64,000 bases of DNA from Thermoleophilaceae bacterium (GTDB lineage Bacteria > Actinomycetota > Thermoleophilia > Solirubrobacterales > Thermoleophilaceae): contig JAUJOQ010000001.1 in the NCBI GenBank assembly GCA_030447725.1, positions 75,055-139,054 on the forward strand, read 5' to 3'. Both the position numbers and the translations under genes were made by a program. Positions within the stretch are counted from its first letter, which is position 1, and every line of letters begins with the position of its first letter. The notes under the pieces were generated by a model, which did no database searches, was not told where the DNA came from, and saw only the letters and a program-made list of their open reading frames with translations. Of this stretch, positions 9,430 to 18,265 are shown piece by piece.

Positions 9430-9561
9430 CGTCCCCCGGGGATCGGCTCCGCGGCTGCGACTACGACCGCTATCTCGGAGGAGCGGCGAGCGGTCTTGCC
9501 AGATCTCTCGGACGCTTGCGGTGCACCTGATCGTCGGCAACTGCCGCACCCGGAAGCATGA
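9430..9561. other. Gap between convergent genes, no feature seen
   Basis: This 132-bp gap separates the 3' ends of two convergent glycosyltransferase genes. It has no convincing ORF, no repeat unit of the 26-bp family and no GC hairpin followed by a T run that I could confirm by eye. Confidence 0.5.
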
Positions 9562-10584
9562 CTACCGACTCAGCAATACCGGCAGCACGTGGTCGGCCAC
9601 CCGTCGCCGCAGGGCCTCGTCGCGATAGGGCTCGAGCAGCCGCTGCGCCGCGGCCGCGTAGCGCTCCCGTGCCGCGTCGTCGAGCGCCAGGCCGGCGCGC
9701 AGCGCCCGGATCAGAGCGGGCGGGCTGCGCTCGGACGCCACGAGGTCGGGGGCGAGGGCAGCAGCCAGCGGCAGGGCCACGTTGGCGCCGGAGGAGGGCA
9801 CGGTGACCAGCGGCGTGCCAGCCGAGAGGGCCTCCATCTGGGCCAGGCCCCAGTCCTCGTGGCGAGAGGCGTTCACGAACACGCGGGCGCTCGCGACGGT
9901 GGCCAGCCACCGCTCGCGCGGCACCTCGCCCATCCACTCCACGCCGGGCGGCTCGGACACGCCGGCCCTGGCCAGCCTGCGCATCGCCTCCCCAGGCTCG
10001 AGGCCGGCCACGGCCAGGCGCCCGCCTTCGGGACGCGCCGTGCGCCAGGCCTCGTAGAGCAGGTCCATGCCGCGCTTCAGGGGGTCCCCCGCGTAGGCCA
10101 CCACGTCGGGGCCGCCGATCCGGCGAGCGGGGCCGAAGGGCACGGGCGGGGGCAGCACGACGCTTGCCGGCGCCGGCGGCGACGCGGCAGCGAGCGCCGA
10201 CCGCTGCGCCTCCTCGCTCCACGGCAACAGCAGCGACGCGCGGGCGAAGACCGAGCGCTCGCGGCGGCGCTGCCAGGCCCCGCCCGGACCCGGCCGGTTG
10301 AGCGCCGCGGTGGCGTCGAAGCGCACCGCGGCGGGGACCCGCGCCGGCTGCAGCAGCGCGGCTGTCACGCTCGAGTAGATCACGGCCCCGGCCACCGACC
10401 GCGCCGCGCGGAGAGCGGCAAGGCCTTCGATCACATCGGTGAGCGCCATCCGGCGGCGCAGAGCGCCTGACGCGCCCATCGTGGCCCGCACGACACGGCA
10501 CGTCGCGCCGGCTGCCGTTATCTGCCGCGCAAGCGCGGCATCCGCCTCCCGCAAGCCCATCGTGGTGCCCAACGACACGAGCAC
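9562..10584 (-). CDS. Glycosyltransferase family 4, divergent
   Basis: A GT-B protein of about 340 residues. The C-terminal lobe is recognisable: VVAYAGDPLKRGMDLL, then a stretch with VFVNASRHEDWGLAQMEALSAG carrying the E-x7-E motif and GTPLVTVPSSGANVAL. The N-terminal lobe is less typical. I favour the GTG at 10584, which begins at VLVSLGTTMG; an ATG at 10650 would overlap the start codon of the divergent gene by two bases, which leaves no room for promoters. It faces the 10649 glycosyltransferase head to head and probably uses the same short promoter region. Confidence 0.72.
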   Translation of the reverse strand: MLVSLGTTMGLREADAALARQITAAGATCRVVRATMGASGALRRRMALTDVIEGLAALRAARSVAGAVIYSSVTAALLQPARVPAAVRFDATAALNRPGPGGAWQRRRERSVFARASLLLPWSEEAQRSALAAASPPAPASVVLPPPVPFGPARRIGGPDVVAYAGDPLKRGMDLLYEAWRTARPEGGRLAVAGLEPGEAMRRLARAGVSEPPGVEWMGEVPRERWLATVASARVFVNASRHEDWGLAQMEALSAGTPLVTVPSSGANVALPLAAALAPDLVASERSPPALIRALRAGLALDDAARERYAAAAQRLLEPYRDEALRRRVADHVLPVLLSR

Positions 10585-10648
10585 GATGTCGGGCGCACCG
10601 GCCAAGCCGGGGAGGATAGGGGCGTGGCCTGCCGCATACAGTCGCTGC

Positions 10649-11740
10649 ATGGACCCGCGCCCCGCCTGCCTCGTGGTCGGAACGGTGTCTCCGTATCGAC
10701 GCGAGGCCTTCCGGCTGCTGGCCGACGCAGAGCACGTCGAGGTGATCGCCTGGAAGGACGCCGGACCGCCGATCGCCGGCCTGACCGTGCATCGCACCAC
10801 CGAGGTGGGCGCCGCGCGGCTGGCGGGCTCGGGCCGCTACCGGGCGGTGATCAGCGCTCGCAACGGCCGCGCGGCGCTGCTCGGCAGCTACCTGGCAGCC
10901 CGCGCTCGCGGAGTGCCATTTGTTCTCTGGGTCGGCATCTGGACCGATCCCCACACCGCGGCGCACGCGCTGTCTGTGATCCCGATCCGCCACCTGTACC
11001 GCCACGCCGATGCCGTGGCCACCTACGGCAGGCACGTGAGCCGCTACGTGGAAGGACACCGCGGCGCTCGCGGGGGCGTGTTCGTGGCCCCGCAGGCCGT
11101 CGACGTCGAGTACTTCGGCGCCGCTGTGCCAAGCGAGCGCCGGAGCCGGGCCAGACGCCGCGCCGGGGGGGATGACGTCGAGCTGCTCGTGCTCTTCGTC
11201 GGGCGGCTGGAGAGCGAGAAGGGCGTGCGGGTGCTGCTCGAAGCCTGGCGCCACGCCGACCTTGGTCGCAGCGCCCGCCTTGCGCTGGCCGGCGCGGGCC
11301 CTCTCGGGGTCGAGGCCGAGCGAGCGGGGGGCGGCGTCCGGGTGCTGGGCTACGTTGACTGCGCCGAGCTTCCGGCGCTCTACGCCGCGGCCGACGTGCT
11401 CGTTCTGCCGTCGGTGCGCACCGCAACTTTCACCGAGCCGTGGGGCTTGGTCACCAATGAAGCCATGCTCCAGCGCACGCCAGTGATAGCCAGCGATGCC
11501 GTGGGTGCAGCCGCGGGCGGACTCGTGCGCGACGGCCGCAACGGACTGGTGTTCCTCGCGGGGGACTCGGTGGCTCTGGGCGCCCGCCTTCAGGCCCTGT
11601 CGCGCTCCCCGGAGCTGCGCCGGCGTCTGGGTGCGGCGGCCCGCGAGGACGCCTCGGAGCTAACGCCGGCAGCGTGGGCAGAGGGCATGCGCAGGGCACT
11701 GACCCACGCCGGTGGTTCCCGAAAAGAGACGAGTTGCTAG
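10649..11740 (+). CDS. Glycosyltransferase family 4
   Basis: A 363-residue GT-B enzyme. N-terminal lobe: CLVVGTVSPYRREAFRLLAD. The hinge region contains DAVATYGRHVSRYV. C-terminal lobe: LLVLFVGRLESEKGVRVLLE and EPWGLVTNEAMLQRTPVIAS, with the family Glu pair replaced by a related E-x7-E spacing. The ATG at 10649 (MDPRPACLVVG) is the natural start. It lies upstream of the anchored secreted protein and the O-antigen ligase on the same strand. Confidence 0.83.
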   Translation: MDPRPACLVVGTVSPYRREAFRLLADAEHVEVIAWKDAGPPIAGLTVHRTTEVGAARLAGSGRYRAVISARNGRAALLGSYLAARARGVPFVLWVGIWTDPHTAAHALSVIPIRHLYRHADAVATYGRHVSRYVEGHRGARGGVFVAPQAVDVEYFGAAVPSERRSRARRRAGGDDVELLVLFVGRLESEKGVRVLLEAWRHADLGRSARLALAGAGPLGVEAERAGGGVRVLGYVDCAELPALYAAADVLVLPSVRTATFTEPWGLVTNEAMLQRTPVIASDAVGAAAGGLVRDGRNGLVFLAGDSVALGARLQALSRSPELRRRLGAAAREDASELTPAAWAEGMRRALTHAGGSRKETSC

Positions 11741-11825
11741 GCTTCGGCGTTGGATCAGGAGTGTGGTCTGCGCACTGCAGGGACTACGTGCAGGCAAGTT
11801 CTTCTCCGGTTCAGGATCTTTTCGA

Positions 11826-12503
11826 ATGATTGAGCGCGTGAAACATCTCACTGCGCCCGCACTGCTCTTGGTGGTGCTGGCGCTCTTCCCCGCGGCGCCG
11901 GCTATGGCGAGCCCCGACGATGTCGTGGTCGATTGCGCCGAGGACGGGTTTGTCGAGACCGACCGCCACTCGCGCAAGGATCTGCGGCGGGGCAGGGACC
12001 GCATCCCCGCCGATCTCGACGCCTACAGCGACTGCACGTCACAGATAAACGAGGCCCTGGACAGGCCCCGCGCCGGCGTCGCCGCGAACAACGGCGGCTT
12101 CCCCGGCGGCGACGGTACCGGCGGAGGGGTCTCCGGAGACGGGGGCTCCGGCGGGACTGGATCCACGGCAGGAGGCTCCGACGGCAGGCCTCTGACCGAG
12201 GAGGAGAAGATCGAGGCCGCTGCCGCGGCGGAGCGCAAGCGCCAGCTGGCGCGCGCCGGCACCGAGTCCCTGCTCGGTGACCGCAACGTCAATCCCGGCA
12301 CGGCCGGCGCGTTCGAGCAGACCGACACCGCCAACGGGATCTCGCTTCCGCTGCTGCTCGCGAGCATCGCCCTGATGCTGGGGCTGGCCGCCGGTGCCGT
12401 TGTCGCCCTCAGGCGCCGCAACCCGGAGCTACTGGCCGGCACGCTCGGCCGCGTCCCGTTTACGCGCCGCCTTGGCTCACTCTCGCCGTTCCGCCGCCGC
12501 TAG
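11826..12503 (+). CDS. Secreted, membrane-anchored protein of unknown function
   Basis: I do not recognise this 225-residue protein. It has a signal peptide (MIERVKHLTAPALLLVVLAL, cleavage near Ala-Met-Ala-Ser), then a short Cys-containing domain (DCAEDGFVETDRH ... AYSDC, one likely disulfide), a Gly/Ser-rich linker at about 85-115, an Ala/Glu/Arg charged helix, one transmembrane segment (SLPLLLASIALMLGLAAGAV) and a basic cytosolic tail. The ATG at 11826 starts the signal peptide; 85 bp precede it. The O-antigen ligase frame begins inside its 3' end. A role in presenting or handling the polysaccharide at the membrane is inference from context only. Confidence 0.75.
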   Translation: MIERVKHLTAPALLLVVLALFPAAPAMASPDDVVVDCAEDGFVETDRHSRKDLRRGRDRIPADLDAYSDCTSQINEALDRPRAGVAANNGGFPGGDGTGGGVSGDGGSGGTGSTAGGSDGRPLTEEEKIEAAAAAERKRQLARAGTESLLGDRNVNPGTAGAFEQTDTANGISLPLLLASIALMLGLAAGAVVALRRRNPELLAGTLGRVPFTRRLGSLSPFRRR

Positions 12504-14553
12504 CGCCGGTCTCGGTGCCCTCCTCGCCGCGGCGGCCTTCGCCGCCGAGGGCGGCAATCAGCTCGGCCGCATGGCGAGCTTCGAGGTCGTCCTGCTGCTG
12601 GGCGCGGGGCTCGTTCTCGCCCTCCTGTTCCTGGCCCCCCGTCCGTGGACCGGCCGGGGCACCGCGACGCTGCTGCTCTTCGGCGCCTTCGCCGTTCTCA
12701 CGGCGCTCTCGGTGTCCTGGTCCATAGCCCCGGCGGACACCGTTGAGGAGGCGAGCCGCACGCTGGCGTACCTGGCGGTGTTCGGCCTCGCCGTGGCCGC
12801 TGGACAGCTGCGGCCACGCGCGGCGGGCGTCGTGGCCGGAGCGGTTCTGATCGCCTCCGCGGTGATCTGCGGCTGGTCCCTGCTCTCGCGCGTGTTTCCC
12901 GCGCAACTGGCCCAGAACGTGCTGGGGGCGCGACTGGGCGAGCCCTTCGACTACTGGAACGCCCTGGGGGCGATGGCGGCCCTGGCCGTGCCCTGCGCCC
13001 TGTGGCTGGGGTCACGCCGCGAGGGCAACCCGCTGATCGGTGCCCTCGCCTATCCGGCGATGGGCGTCCTGGCTCTCACGCTCCTGCTCACCCAGTCGCG
13101 CGGCGCGCTGGCGACCGCGGTGATCGCGGCGGCGCTGTGGCTGGCGATAGTTCCGCTGCGCCTGCGCAGCCTGGCTGTGCTGCTGCTGCCGGCCCTGGGC
13201 GTCGCCCCCGTCGCCGCCTGGGCGCTTTCGAAGGACGCCTTCACACAGATCTTGCAGCCGCTCTCCTCGCGCGAGGCGGTGGCCGGGGACTTCGGTCTGA
13301 TGGTGCTCGTGCTGTGCGCCGCGCTGCTGGCCGCGGGACTGGCCATCGAGCTGGCCCGCGCGCGCCGGGTTCCGTCGCTGCGGCTTCGGCGCCGCGTTGG
13401 CGCCGCTGTGGCCGCCTTCGCCTCCGCGCTTGCCTTGGCGGGCCTGGTGTCCCTCGGGGTCAGCGAACGCGGGCTGGCCGGCACGGTCTCTGACCGGGTG
13501 AGCGACCTCACGAGCGAGAGCGCCCCGACGCCGAGTGGCGCCGCCCGGCTGAGGTCGGTGTCCTCCTCGCGCTCCGCGTACTGGCGCCAGGCGGGGCAGA
13601 TCTTCGAGGAGCGCCCGCTGCTGGGCCGCGGAGCCAACACGTTCGGGCTGGCCCGCCTGCGCTACCGCAAGGACGGCCTTGCCGCCCAGCACGCCCACGG
13701 CTTCCTGGTCCAGACGCTCGCCGACCTCGGGCTGGCCGGCGCCGCTCTTGCCCTCGCGCTCCTGGCCGCCTGGCTGACCGCGGCTGCGCAGGCCACGGGG
13801 CTAGCTCCCGGCAGGCGCCGGCGCCCGGAGTGGACGCACGAGCGAGTCGCCCTGGTGGCGGTCGCCCTGAGCGCCGTCACGTTCGGGCTGCAGTCGGCCA
13901 TCGACTGGACCTGGTTCGTGCCCGGCCCGTCGATCGCCGCCCTGGTTGCCGCCGGGTTCGTGGCCGGGCGGGGACCCCTGTCAGGGCTCCGAGCCCGCCC
14001 CGCCGCGGCCGCAGGCGCAGTCGCGACCGCCTCCGCCGGGCCCCGAGCGCGGCTGCGCGGCTTGCTGGGAGCCGGTCCACCCGACGGCGCCCGCACCTTC
14101 ACCGCGGCAGCGGTGCTCGTTACCGCGGCGCTGTGCGCCTGGGCGGTCTGGCAGCCGGAGCGAGCCGACCGGGCAACCGATCGTGCATACGAGCTGCTCG
14201 ACGAGCGGGACTTCAAGGGCGCCTCGGAGCAGGTGCTGCGCGCTCGCGAGCTCGACCCCTATTCGCCCGCGCCCCTCTTCACCACCGCCACCGTGCTGGC
14301 TGAGGCCGGCCGCCTGCCCGCCGCCTATCACGTGCTCGAGAAGGCCGTGTCCGAACACCCGCGCGACCCGGACACATGGCTGCGGCTGGCGGCCTTCGAG
14401 CTCGACCGTCTGGACCTGCCCGCCCGCGCCATCGAAACCCTGGGCGCAGCGGCCGCCGTGGATCCCCGCTCTCCGGCCATCCCGCCGATGGTGCAGCGCG
14501 CTCAAGCGACGCTGGCCATACCGCTGCCGCCGCCGCAGAGCCCTGGCCGGTAG
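12472..14553 (+). CDS. O-antigen ligase/polymerase family membrane protein with TPR-like tail
   Basis: A polytopic protein of about 693 residues. About ten hydrophobic helices are followed by a periplasmic segment (ERPLLGRGANTFGLARLRYR) typical of the Wzy/WaaL O-antigen ligase domain, and QHAHGFLVQTLADLGLAGA is a further family signature. The last 130 residues are helical and TPR-like (AYELLDERDFKGASEQVLRA, then AYHVLEKAVSEHP). Such proteins polymerise lipid-linked units or ligate polymer to an acceptor. The TTG at 12472 overlaps the end of the previous gene by 32 bp and keeps the first membrane helix; an ATG at 12571 would remove it. Start is uncertain. Confidence 0.82.
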   Translation: MAHSRRSAAASAGLGALLAAAAFAAEGGNQLGRMASFEVVLLLGAGLVLALLFLAPRPWTGRGTATLLLFGAFAVLTALSVSWSIAPADTVEEASRTLAYLAVFGLAVAAGQLRPRAAGVVAGAVLIASAVICGWSLLSRVFPAQLAQNVLGARLGEPFDYWNALGAMAALAVPCALWLGSRREGNPLIGALAYPAMGVLALTLLLTQSRGALATAVIAAALWLAIVPLRLRSLAVLLLPALGVAPVAAWALSKDAFTQILQPLSSREAVAGDFGLMVLVLCAALLAAGLAIELARARRVPSLRLRRRVGAAVAAFASALALAGLVSLGVSERGLAGTVSDRVSDLTSESAPTPSGAARLRSVSSSRSAYWRQAGQIFEERPLLGRGANTFGLARLRYRKDGLAAQHAHGFLVQTLADLGLAGAALALALLAAWLTAAAQATGLAPGRRRRPEWTHERVALVAVALSAVTFGLQSAIDWTWFVPGPSIAALVAAGFVAGRGPLSGLRARPAAAAGAVATASAGPRARLRGLLGAGPPDGARTFTAAAVLVTAALCAWAVWQPERADRATDRAYELLDERDFKGASEQVLRARELDPYSPAPLFTTATVLAEAGRLPAAYHVLEKAVSEHPRDPDTWLRLAAFELDRLDLPARAIETLGAAAAVDPRSPAIPPMVQRAQATLAIPLPPPQSPGR

Positions 14554-14558
14554 CCGGA

Positions 14559-15749
14559 CTAGTGCAGCGGGGCGCCCGTCGGCGAGGTGGCGCGCTCGAT
14601 CTCGTCCAGGCGCTCCATCGGCAGTGGTCCGTGGCCGGTGGAGTCCGACACCTCGAGCAGCAACTGCTCGTAAGCCGCCGCCACCGCGTCCCAGGAGTAG
14701 AGCTTGGCCCGCTCGAGGGCCTTCTCGCGATATCCGGCTACGAGCTCGGGGTCGGCCATCAGGCGGTCGAGCTGCCGCGCCAGGTCGGGCACGCCCTCCG
14801 TGCCCGAGAAGTAGTGCCCGGCGTCGCCCACCGTCTCGGAGTTGGGCCGGTAGTCGTTCACGAGCACGCAGTTGCCCGCCACCAGCGACTCGAGGATCAC
14901 CGGGTGGGTGCCGCCCACCTCGGTGGGGGCGCAGAAGAGATAGGCGTGCCGCTGCAGCTCCCAGTACCCGGGCCCGAACACGTAGCCCGGGAACACCACG
15001 CGCGGGTCGGCGGCGCGGCGCACCCGGTTGATGTACTCCGACGCGTAGGGCGCCCCGCCCACCACCACCAGCTTCATGCCCCTCGTGCGCTCGGTGGGGA
15101 TGCGCGACCAAGCCTCCACCAGCAGGTGCGGGTTGTTCTCGGGCTCCAGGCGCCCCACGAAGAGCACGTAGCGCCGAGGCTCGAGGCCCAGCCGCTCCAA
15201 CACGTCGCTTTCGTGCTCGGTGGGAAGCTCCGCGCCGTAGGGCACCACGCCGATCGAGCGCCCGTAGCGCTGCTCGTAGATCGCGGCGACCGCATGGGAG
15301 TCGGTGATCGCCCGGGTGGCCATGCGCGGTGACAGTCGCTCCGCGGCCCGCAGGTAGGACTTCGCCACGCGGTTCCACTTGCGCCGGTCGGAGTCCAGGC
15401 CGTCCACGTTGATCACCGTGGGGATCCCCGCGGCGCGGGTGACCAGGCACAGCGGGCTGTTGCCAGCGATGAAGAAGAGGGCGACGTCGGGCTTGTGCCC
15501 ACGGGAGGCGTGCAGGCTCGACAGCAGGGTGTGCACGAACGTGTCGAGGTACTTGTTGCGCACCGTGGGCAGGTGCACGAGCTGAGCGCCCTTCCACTCG
15601 CGGATCTCAGGGTCGACCACGTGCGGGCGGCAGTACACCGTGACGCGGTGGCCGCGATCGGTCAGGCGGCTCGTGATCTGCTCCACGGCGGTCTCGAAGC
15701 CGCTGTAGGAGGCGGGTATGCCCCGCGTACCGAGGATGGCGACGTTCAT
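14559..15749 (-). CDS. Glycosyltransferase with DUF1972 N-terminus (rhamnosyltransferase-like GT4)
   Basis: A 396-residue GT-B protein starting MNVAILGTRGIPASYSGFET, the hallmark of the DUF1972 family that includes rhamnosyltransferases of surface glycans. Other signatures are INVDGLDSDRRKWN, YVLFVGRLEPENNPHLL and GGTHPVILESLVAG. Its ATG at 15749 overlaps the TGA of the upstream gene as ATGA, showing translational coupling on the minus strand. It ends 5 bp from the convergent O-antigen ligase gene. The linkage and sugar are inferred only at family level. Confidence 0.87.
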   Translation of the reverse strand: MNVAILGTRGIPASYSGFETAVEQITSRLTDRGHRVTVYCRPHVVDPEIREWKGAQLVHLPTVRNKYLDTFVHTLLSSLHASRGHKPDVALFFIAGNSPLCLVTRAAGIPTVINVDGLDSDRRKWNRVAKSYLRAAERLSPRMATRAITDSHAVAAIYEQRYGRSIGVVPYGAELPTEHESDVLERLGLEPRRYVLFVGRLEPENNPHLLVEAWSRIPTERTRGMKLVVVGGAPYASEYINRVRRAADPRVVFPGYVFGPGYWELQRHAYLFCAPTEVGGTHPVILESLVAGNCVLVNDYRPNSETVGDAGHYFSGTEGVPDLARQLDRLMADPELVAGYREKALERAKLYSWDAVAAAYEQLLLEVSDSTGHGPLPMERLDEIERATSPTGAPLH

Positions 15750-16819
15750 TCAGGTTCTTTTGGGGCGCAGGAGCGGGCCGCCGCCAGGGTATAGGCGCGC
15801 TCGTGCCCGAGGGCCGCCCCCGCCCATGAGAACGACCGCGCGCGCTCGCGACCGCGGCGCACGAGGTCCGCGCGCAGCGCCGGCTCGGTGGCGATCCGGC
15901 GCAGCCCCGCGGCCAGCTCGCCGGGTGCCACGAGCAGCGCCGCGTCGCCGCAGACCTCCTCGGTCCCCGGGTTGCGCACGGCGAGGACGGGTACGCCAAG
16001 GGCCATCGCCTCCAGCGGGGTGAAGCCGAACCCCTCGTGCAGCGAGGGATGCACCAGCGCGCGAGCGCCCCGGTAGAGGTCGAGCAGCTCCGCGCGGCCC
16101 AGGCCCGGCCGGGCGCTGACGCCGGGCGCGCTCGCGGCCGACGCCGCGCCGCCGGCGAGCACGAGCCCCGCGGGCGCCTCCTGCTGAGCCCGATAGGCCG
16201 AGTAGGCCTCCAGCAGCCCGGCCAGGTTCTTGCGCGGCTCGGCATCGCCGACGAACAGCAGCGGGCCGTCCGCGGCCGCCCCTGGCTCCACCGGCACGGC
16301 GCCCTCCGCCTGGCCGGGACCGTAGGGCACCACCAGCACCCTGTCGCGATCGGCGCCGAGCAGTTGCACGGCTGCTGCGGCCGTCGCGTGGCTGGGACAC
16401 ACGACCGCGGCGCAACGCCGGGCCGCACGGCGGTAGGAGCGCCCGGCCAGCCGCCTCCAGGCGGGCTCGTAGAGACCCCGGAAGTGCAGGAAGGCCACGT
16501 CCTGCACGGTCGTGACCTGCGCTGCGTGGATCCGCCGGCTGTGGGCAGGCAGAGCGTGGTGCACCACGTCGGCGCCGGCCAACCGGGCGGCGCGCGGCAG
16601 CCCCACGTGAAGCCAGAGGGCGTCGAGTGCAAGGTTGGCGGCGCGACGCAACGGGCGCAGCGGCCCTCCCTCGGCGCCCGGGCGCAGCCGCACGCGCTGG
16701 CGCGCCTCGACCACCTCCACCCGCCCGCGCCCGCGAAGGGCGCTCACCAGGCGCTCGATGTAGACGCCGCTGCCCGACCGGCCACGGACCGCGTACGTCG
16801 TGTCGATCAGGACCCGCAC
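15746..16819 (-). CDS. Glycosyltransferase family 4 (mannosyltransferase-like)
   Basis: A 357-residue GT-B enzyme that opens with RVLIDTTYAVRGRSGSGVYIERL, the usual N-terminus of GT4 enzymes of the WbdB/mannosyltransferase group. The C-terminal lobe has PLLFVGDAEPRKNLAGLL and HEGFGFTPLEAMALGVPVL. It starts at a GTG 10 bp after the methyltransferase stop and overlaps the next gene by ATGA. It belongs to the minus-strand run 18130-14559. Confidence 0.86.
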   Translation of the reverse strand: MRVLIDTTYAVRGRSGSGVYIERLVSALRGRGRVEVVEARQRVRLRPGAEGGPLRPLRRAANLALDALWLHVGLPRAARLAGADVVHHALPAHSRRIHAAQVTTVQDVAFLHFRGLYEPAWRRLAGRSYRRAARRCAAVVCPSHATAAAAVQLLGADRDRVLVVPYGPGQAEGAVPVEPGAAADGPLLFVGDAEPRKNLAGLLEAYSAYRAQQEAPAGLVLAGGAASAASAPGVSARPGLGRAELLDLYRGARALVHPSLHEGFGFTPLEAMALGVPVLAVRNPGTEEVCGDAALLVAPGELAAGLRRIATEPALRADLVRRGRERARSFSWAGAALGHERAYTLAAARSCAPKEPE

Positions 16820-16829
16820 CGCGAGTCGG

Positions 16830-17408
16830 CTACCTGGTCGCGACCGCGAGCAGGGTGCCGGCCTCCCGGCTCAGGCGGCGGACCTCGAAGCCCATCGCGT
16901 CCAGCAGCCGCGCCAGCGAACGGCGCGACAGAAACCGCAGGTGAGGCGATAGAGGGTCGAACTGGCGCTCGAAGCCGCGGACCGCCGCCGCCAGGCCGGT
17001 GAGTCTGCCGTGGGCGGGCGTCGTGAGCGCCAATCGGCCCTCCGGGCAGAGCACGCGCCGGATCTCGGAGAGCAGCAGCTGCACGTCGCGCACGTGCTCG
17101 AGGGTCTCCGTGCACAGCACCAGGTCGAATGCGTTGTCGCAAAGCGGCAGCGGAGCATCCGGCTCGAGCGCCACGGCGGACGCGTGCGGGAGGCGCGCGC
17201 GAGCGCGGGTCAGCGCCGCCTCCGACACGTCGGCGATCGTCAGCGAGTCCGCCTCGATCGCCTCGCTCAGCCGACCGTCGCCACAGCCCAGGTCGAGTGC
17301 CCTGCCGGCCGGGGTCAGAGAGCTCACGAACGCGGCGAGGTGTCGCGGCGGCGGACCTCTCCGTTCGGGCACCAGCGACCACAGCTCGTCGTCATAGCGG
17401 GAGGACAT
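16830..17408 (-). CDS. Class I SAM-dependent methyltransferase
   Basis: A 192-residue Rossmann-fold methyltransferase of the Methyltransf_11 type. Motif I is ALDLGCGDGRLSEAI, the post-motif acidic residue lies in LTIADVSEAAL, motif II-like is FDLVLCTETLEHVRDV, and VLCPEGRLALTTP follows. The ATG at 17408 shares one base with the upstream stop. Its place among glycosyltransferases suggests that it methylates a sugar of the surface glycan or its lipid-linked precursor; the substrate is not shown by the sequence. Confidence 0.83.
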   Translation of the reverse strand: MSSRYDDELWSLVPERRGPPPRHLAAFVSSLTPAGRALDLGCGDGRLSEAIEADSLTIADVSEAALTRARARLPHASAVALEPDAPLPLCDNAFDLVLCTETLEHVRDVQLLLSEIRRVLCPEGRLALTTPAHGRLTGLAAAVRGFERQFDPLSPHLRFLSRRSLARLLDAMGFEVRRLSREAGTLLAVATR

Positions 17409-18130
17409 CAGCCGGCTTCGTGCGTCGGTGCGCGCGCGATCAGCATGAGCGTGTGTCCGAACACGCTCATGCGCGGGCGCGCGCCGAGCGGATCGAGTAG
17501 ATGGAGGGCGCGCTGGGCTCGCGCCGGCAGCCGCCGCCAGCCGTAGGTCACCGCGTGGACCTCGGGCTCGAGTCCGGCGGCAGCGGCCTCGTGGCGCAGA
17601 TGCCGTGGTGAGAGGGGAATGTCATCGGGGGTGCCGTGCACCGCCACACCCAGGCCCAGTCGGTTGGCCACAGACAGGGCGGCCCCCACCGGATGCCACG
17701 CGCCCGGCTCGACGGCGATCATCGCACCGCCGGGACGCAGCAGCCGTCGCGCCTCGGAGAAGACCGGCGTCAGCGGCCCCTGGTAGGCGACATGGTGCAA
17801 CACCAGCCGGTAGAGGACCACGTCGAAGGACTCGTCCTCGAAGTCCAGCTCGCCCGCGCGCCCCCGGATCGCCGTGTCGACATCTCCCCGCTCGATCAAC
17901 GAGTCGACCACGGGCTGCTCGAGCTCCACGCCCGTGATCCGGAACTCAGGGGCCGGGAACAGGTGGCGCCCCGGATGCCACCCGCATCCGACCGACAGCA
18001 CCTCGCCCCCGGTCAGCGGCAGGCGGCGAGCTAGCAGCTCGCGCTCGCGGCGCAGGCTCTGGTCGTAGTGCACCTGCAGCGTCGCGTCGCCGAAAGCGCG
18101 ATCGAGAAGATTGTCGGGGTCGTACTCCAC
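17408..18130 (-). CDS. Class I SAM-dependent methyltransferase
   Basis: A 240-residue methyltransferase. After an N-terminal VEYDPDNLLDRAFGDATLQVHYDQS, motif I is GGEVLSVGCGWHPGRHL, with a FRITGVELEQPVVDSL acidic strand and FDVVLYRLVLHHVAYQG as motif II. I chose the GTG at 18130; the open frame upstream runs through the repeat element and has no protein character. It is followed by the second methyltransferase with a one-base overlap. Role in glycan methylation is inferred from context. Confidence 0.8.
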   Translation of the reverse strand: MEYDPDNLLDRAFGDATLQVHYDQSLRRERELLARRLPLTGGEVLSVGCGWHPGRHLFPAPEFRITGVELEQPVVDSLIERGDVDTAIRGRAGELDFEDESFDVVLYRLVLHHVAYQGPLTPVFSEARRLLRPGGAMIAVEPGAWHPVGAALSVANRLGLGVAVHGTPDDIPLSPRHLRHEAAAAGLEPEVHAVTYGWRRLPARAQRALHLLDPLGARPRMSVFGHTLMLIARAPTHEAG

Positions 18131-18141
18131 GCCGCCAGAAT

Positions 18142-18265
18142 GACATGGGGGTGCGGTGCTCGCCGGAGGATCTCCGGTGCGGTGCTCGCCGGAACAACGT
18201 TCCGGCTGCGCTCCTCCCCGAGACGATCGGGCTGCGCTCCTCCCCGACATGGGGGTGCGGTGCTC
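18142..18265. repeat. Mosaic palindromic repeat, minus-oriented copy, bracketed by a 20-bp direct repeat
   Basis: The gap between two minus-strand genes is filled by the repeat family in opposite orientation to the other copies. The palindrome CCGGAACAACGTTCCGG lies at 18189-18205. GGGCTGCGCTCCTCCCC-type half-units follow twice, and GGTGCGGTGCTCGCCGG precedes the palindrome twice. The 20-mer GACATGGGGGTGCGGTGCTC occurs at 18142-18161 and again at 18246-18265, where it enters the stop codon of the glycosyltransferase ending at 18264. Read with the local genes (minus strand), its orientation matches the others. Confidence 0.85.
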
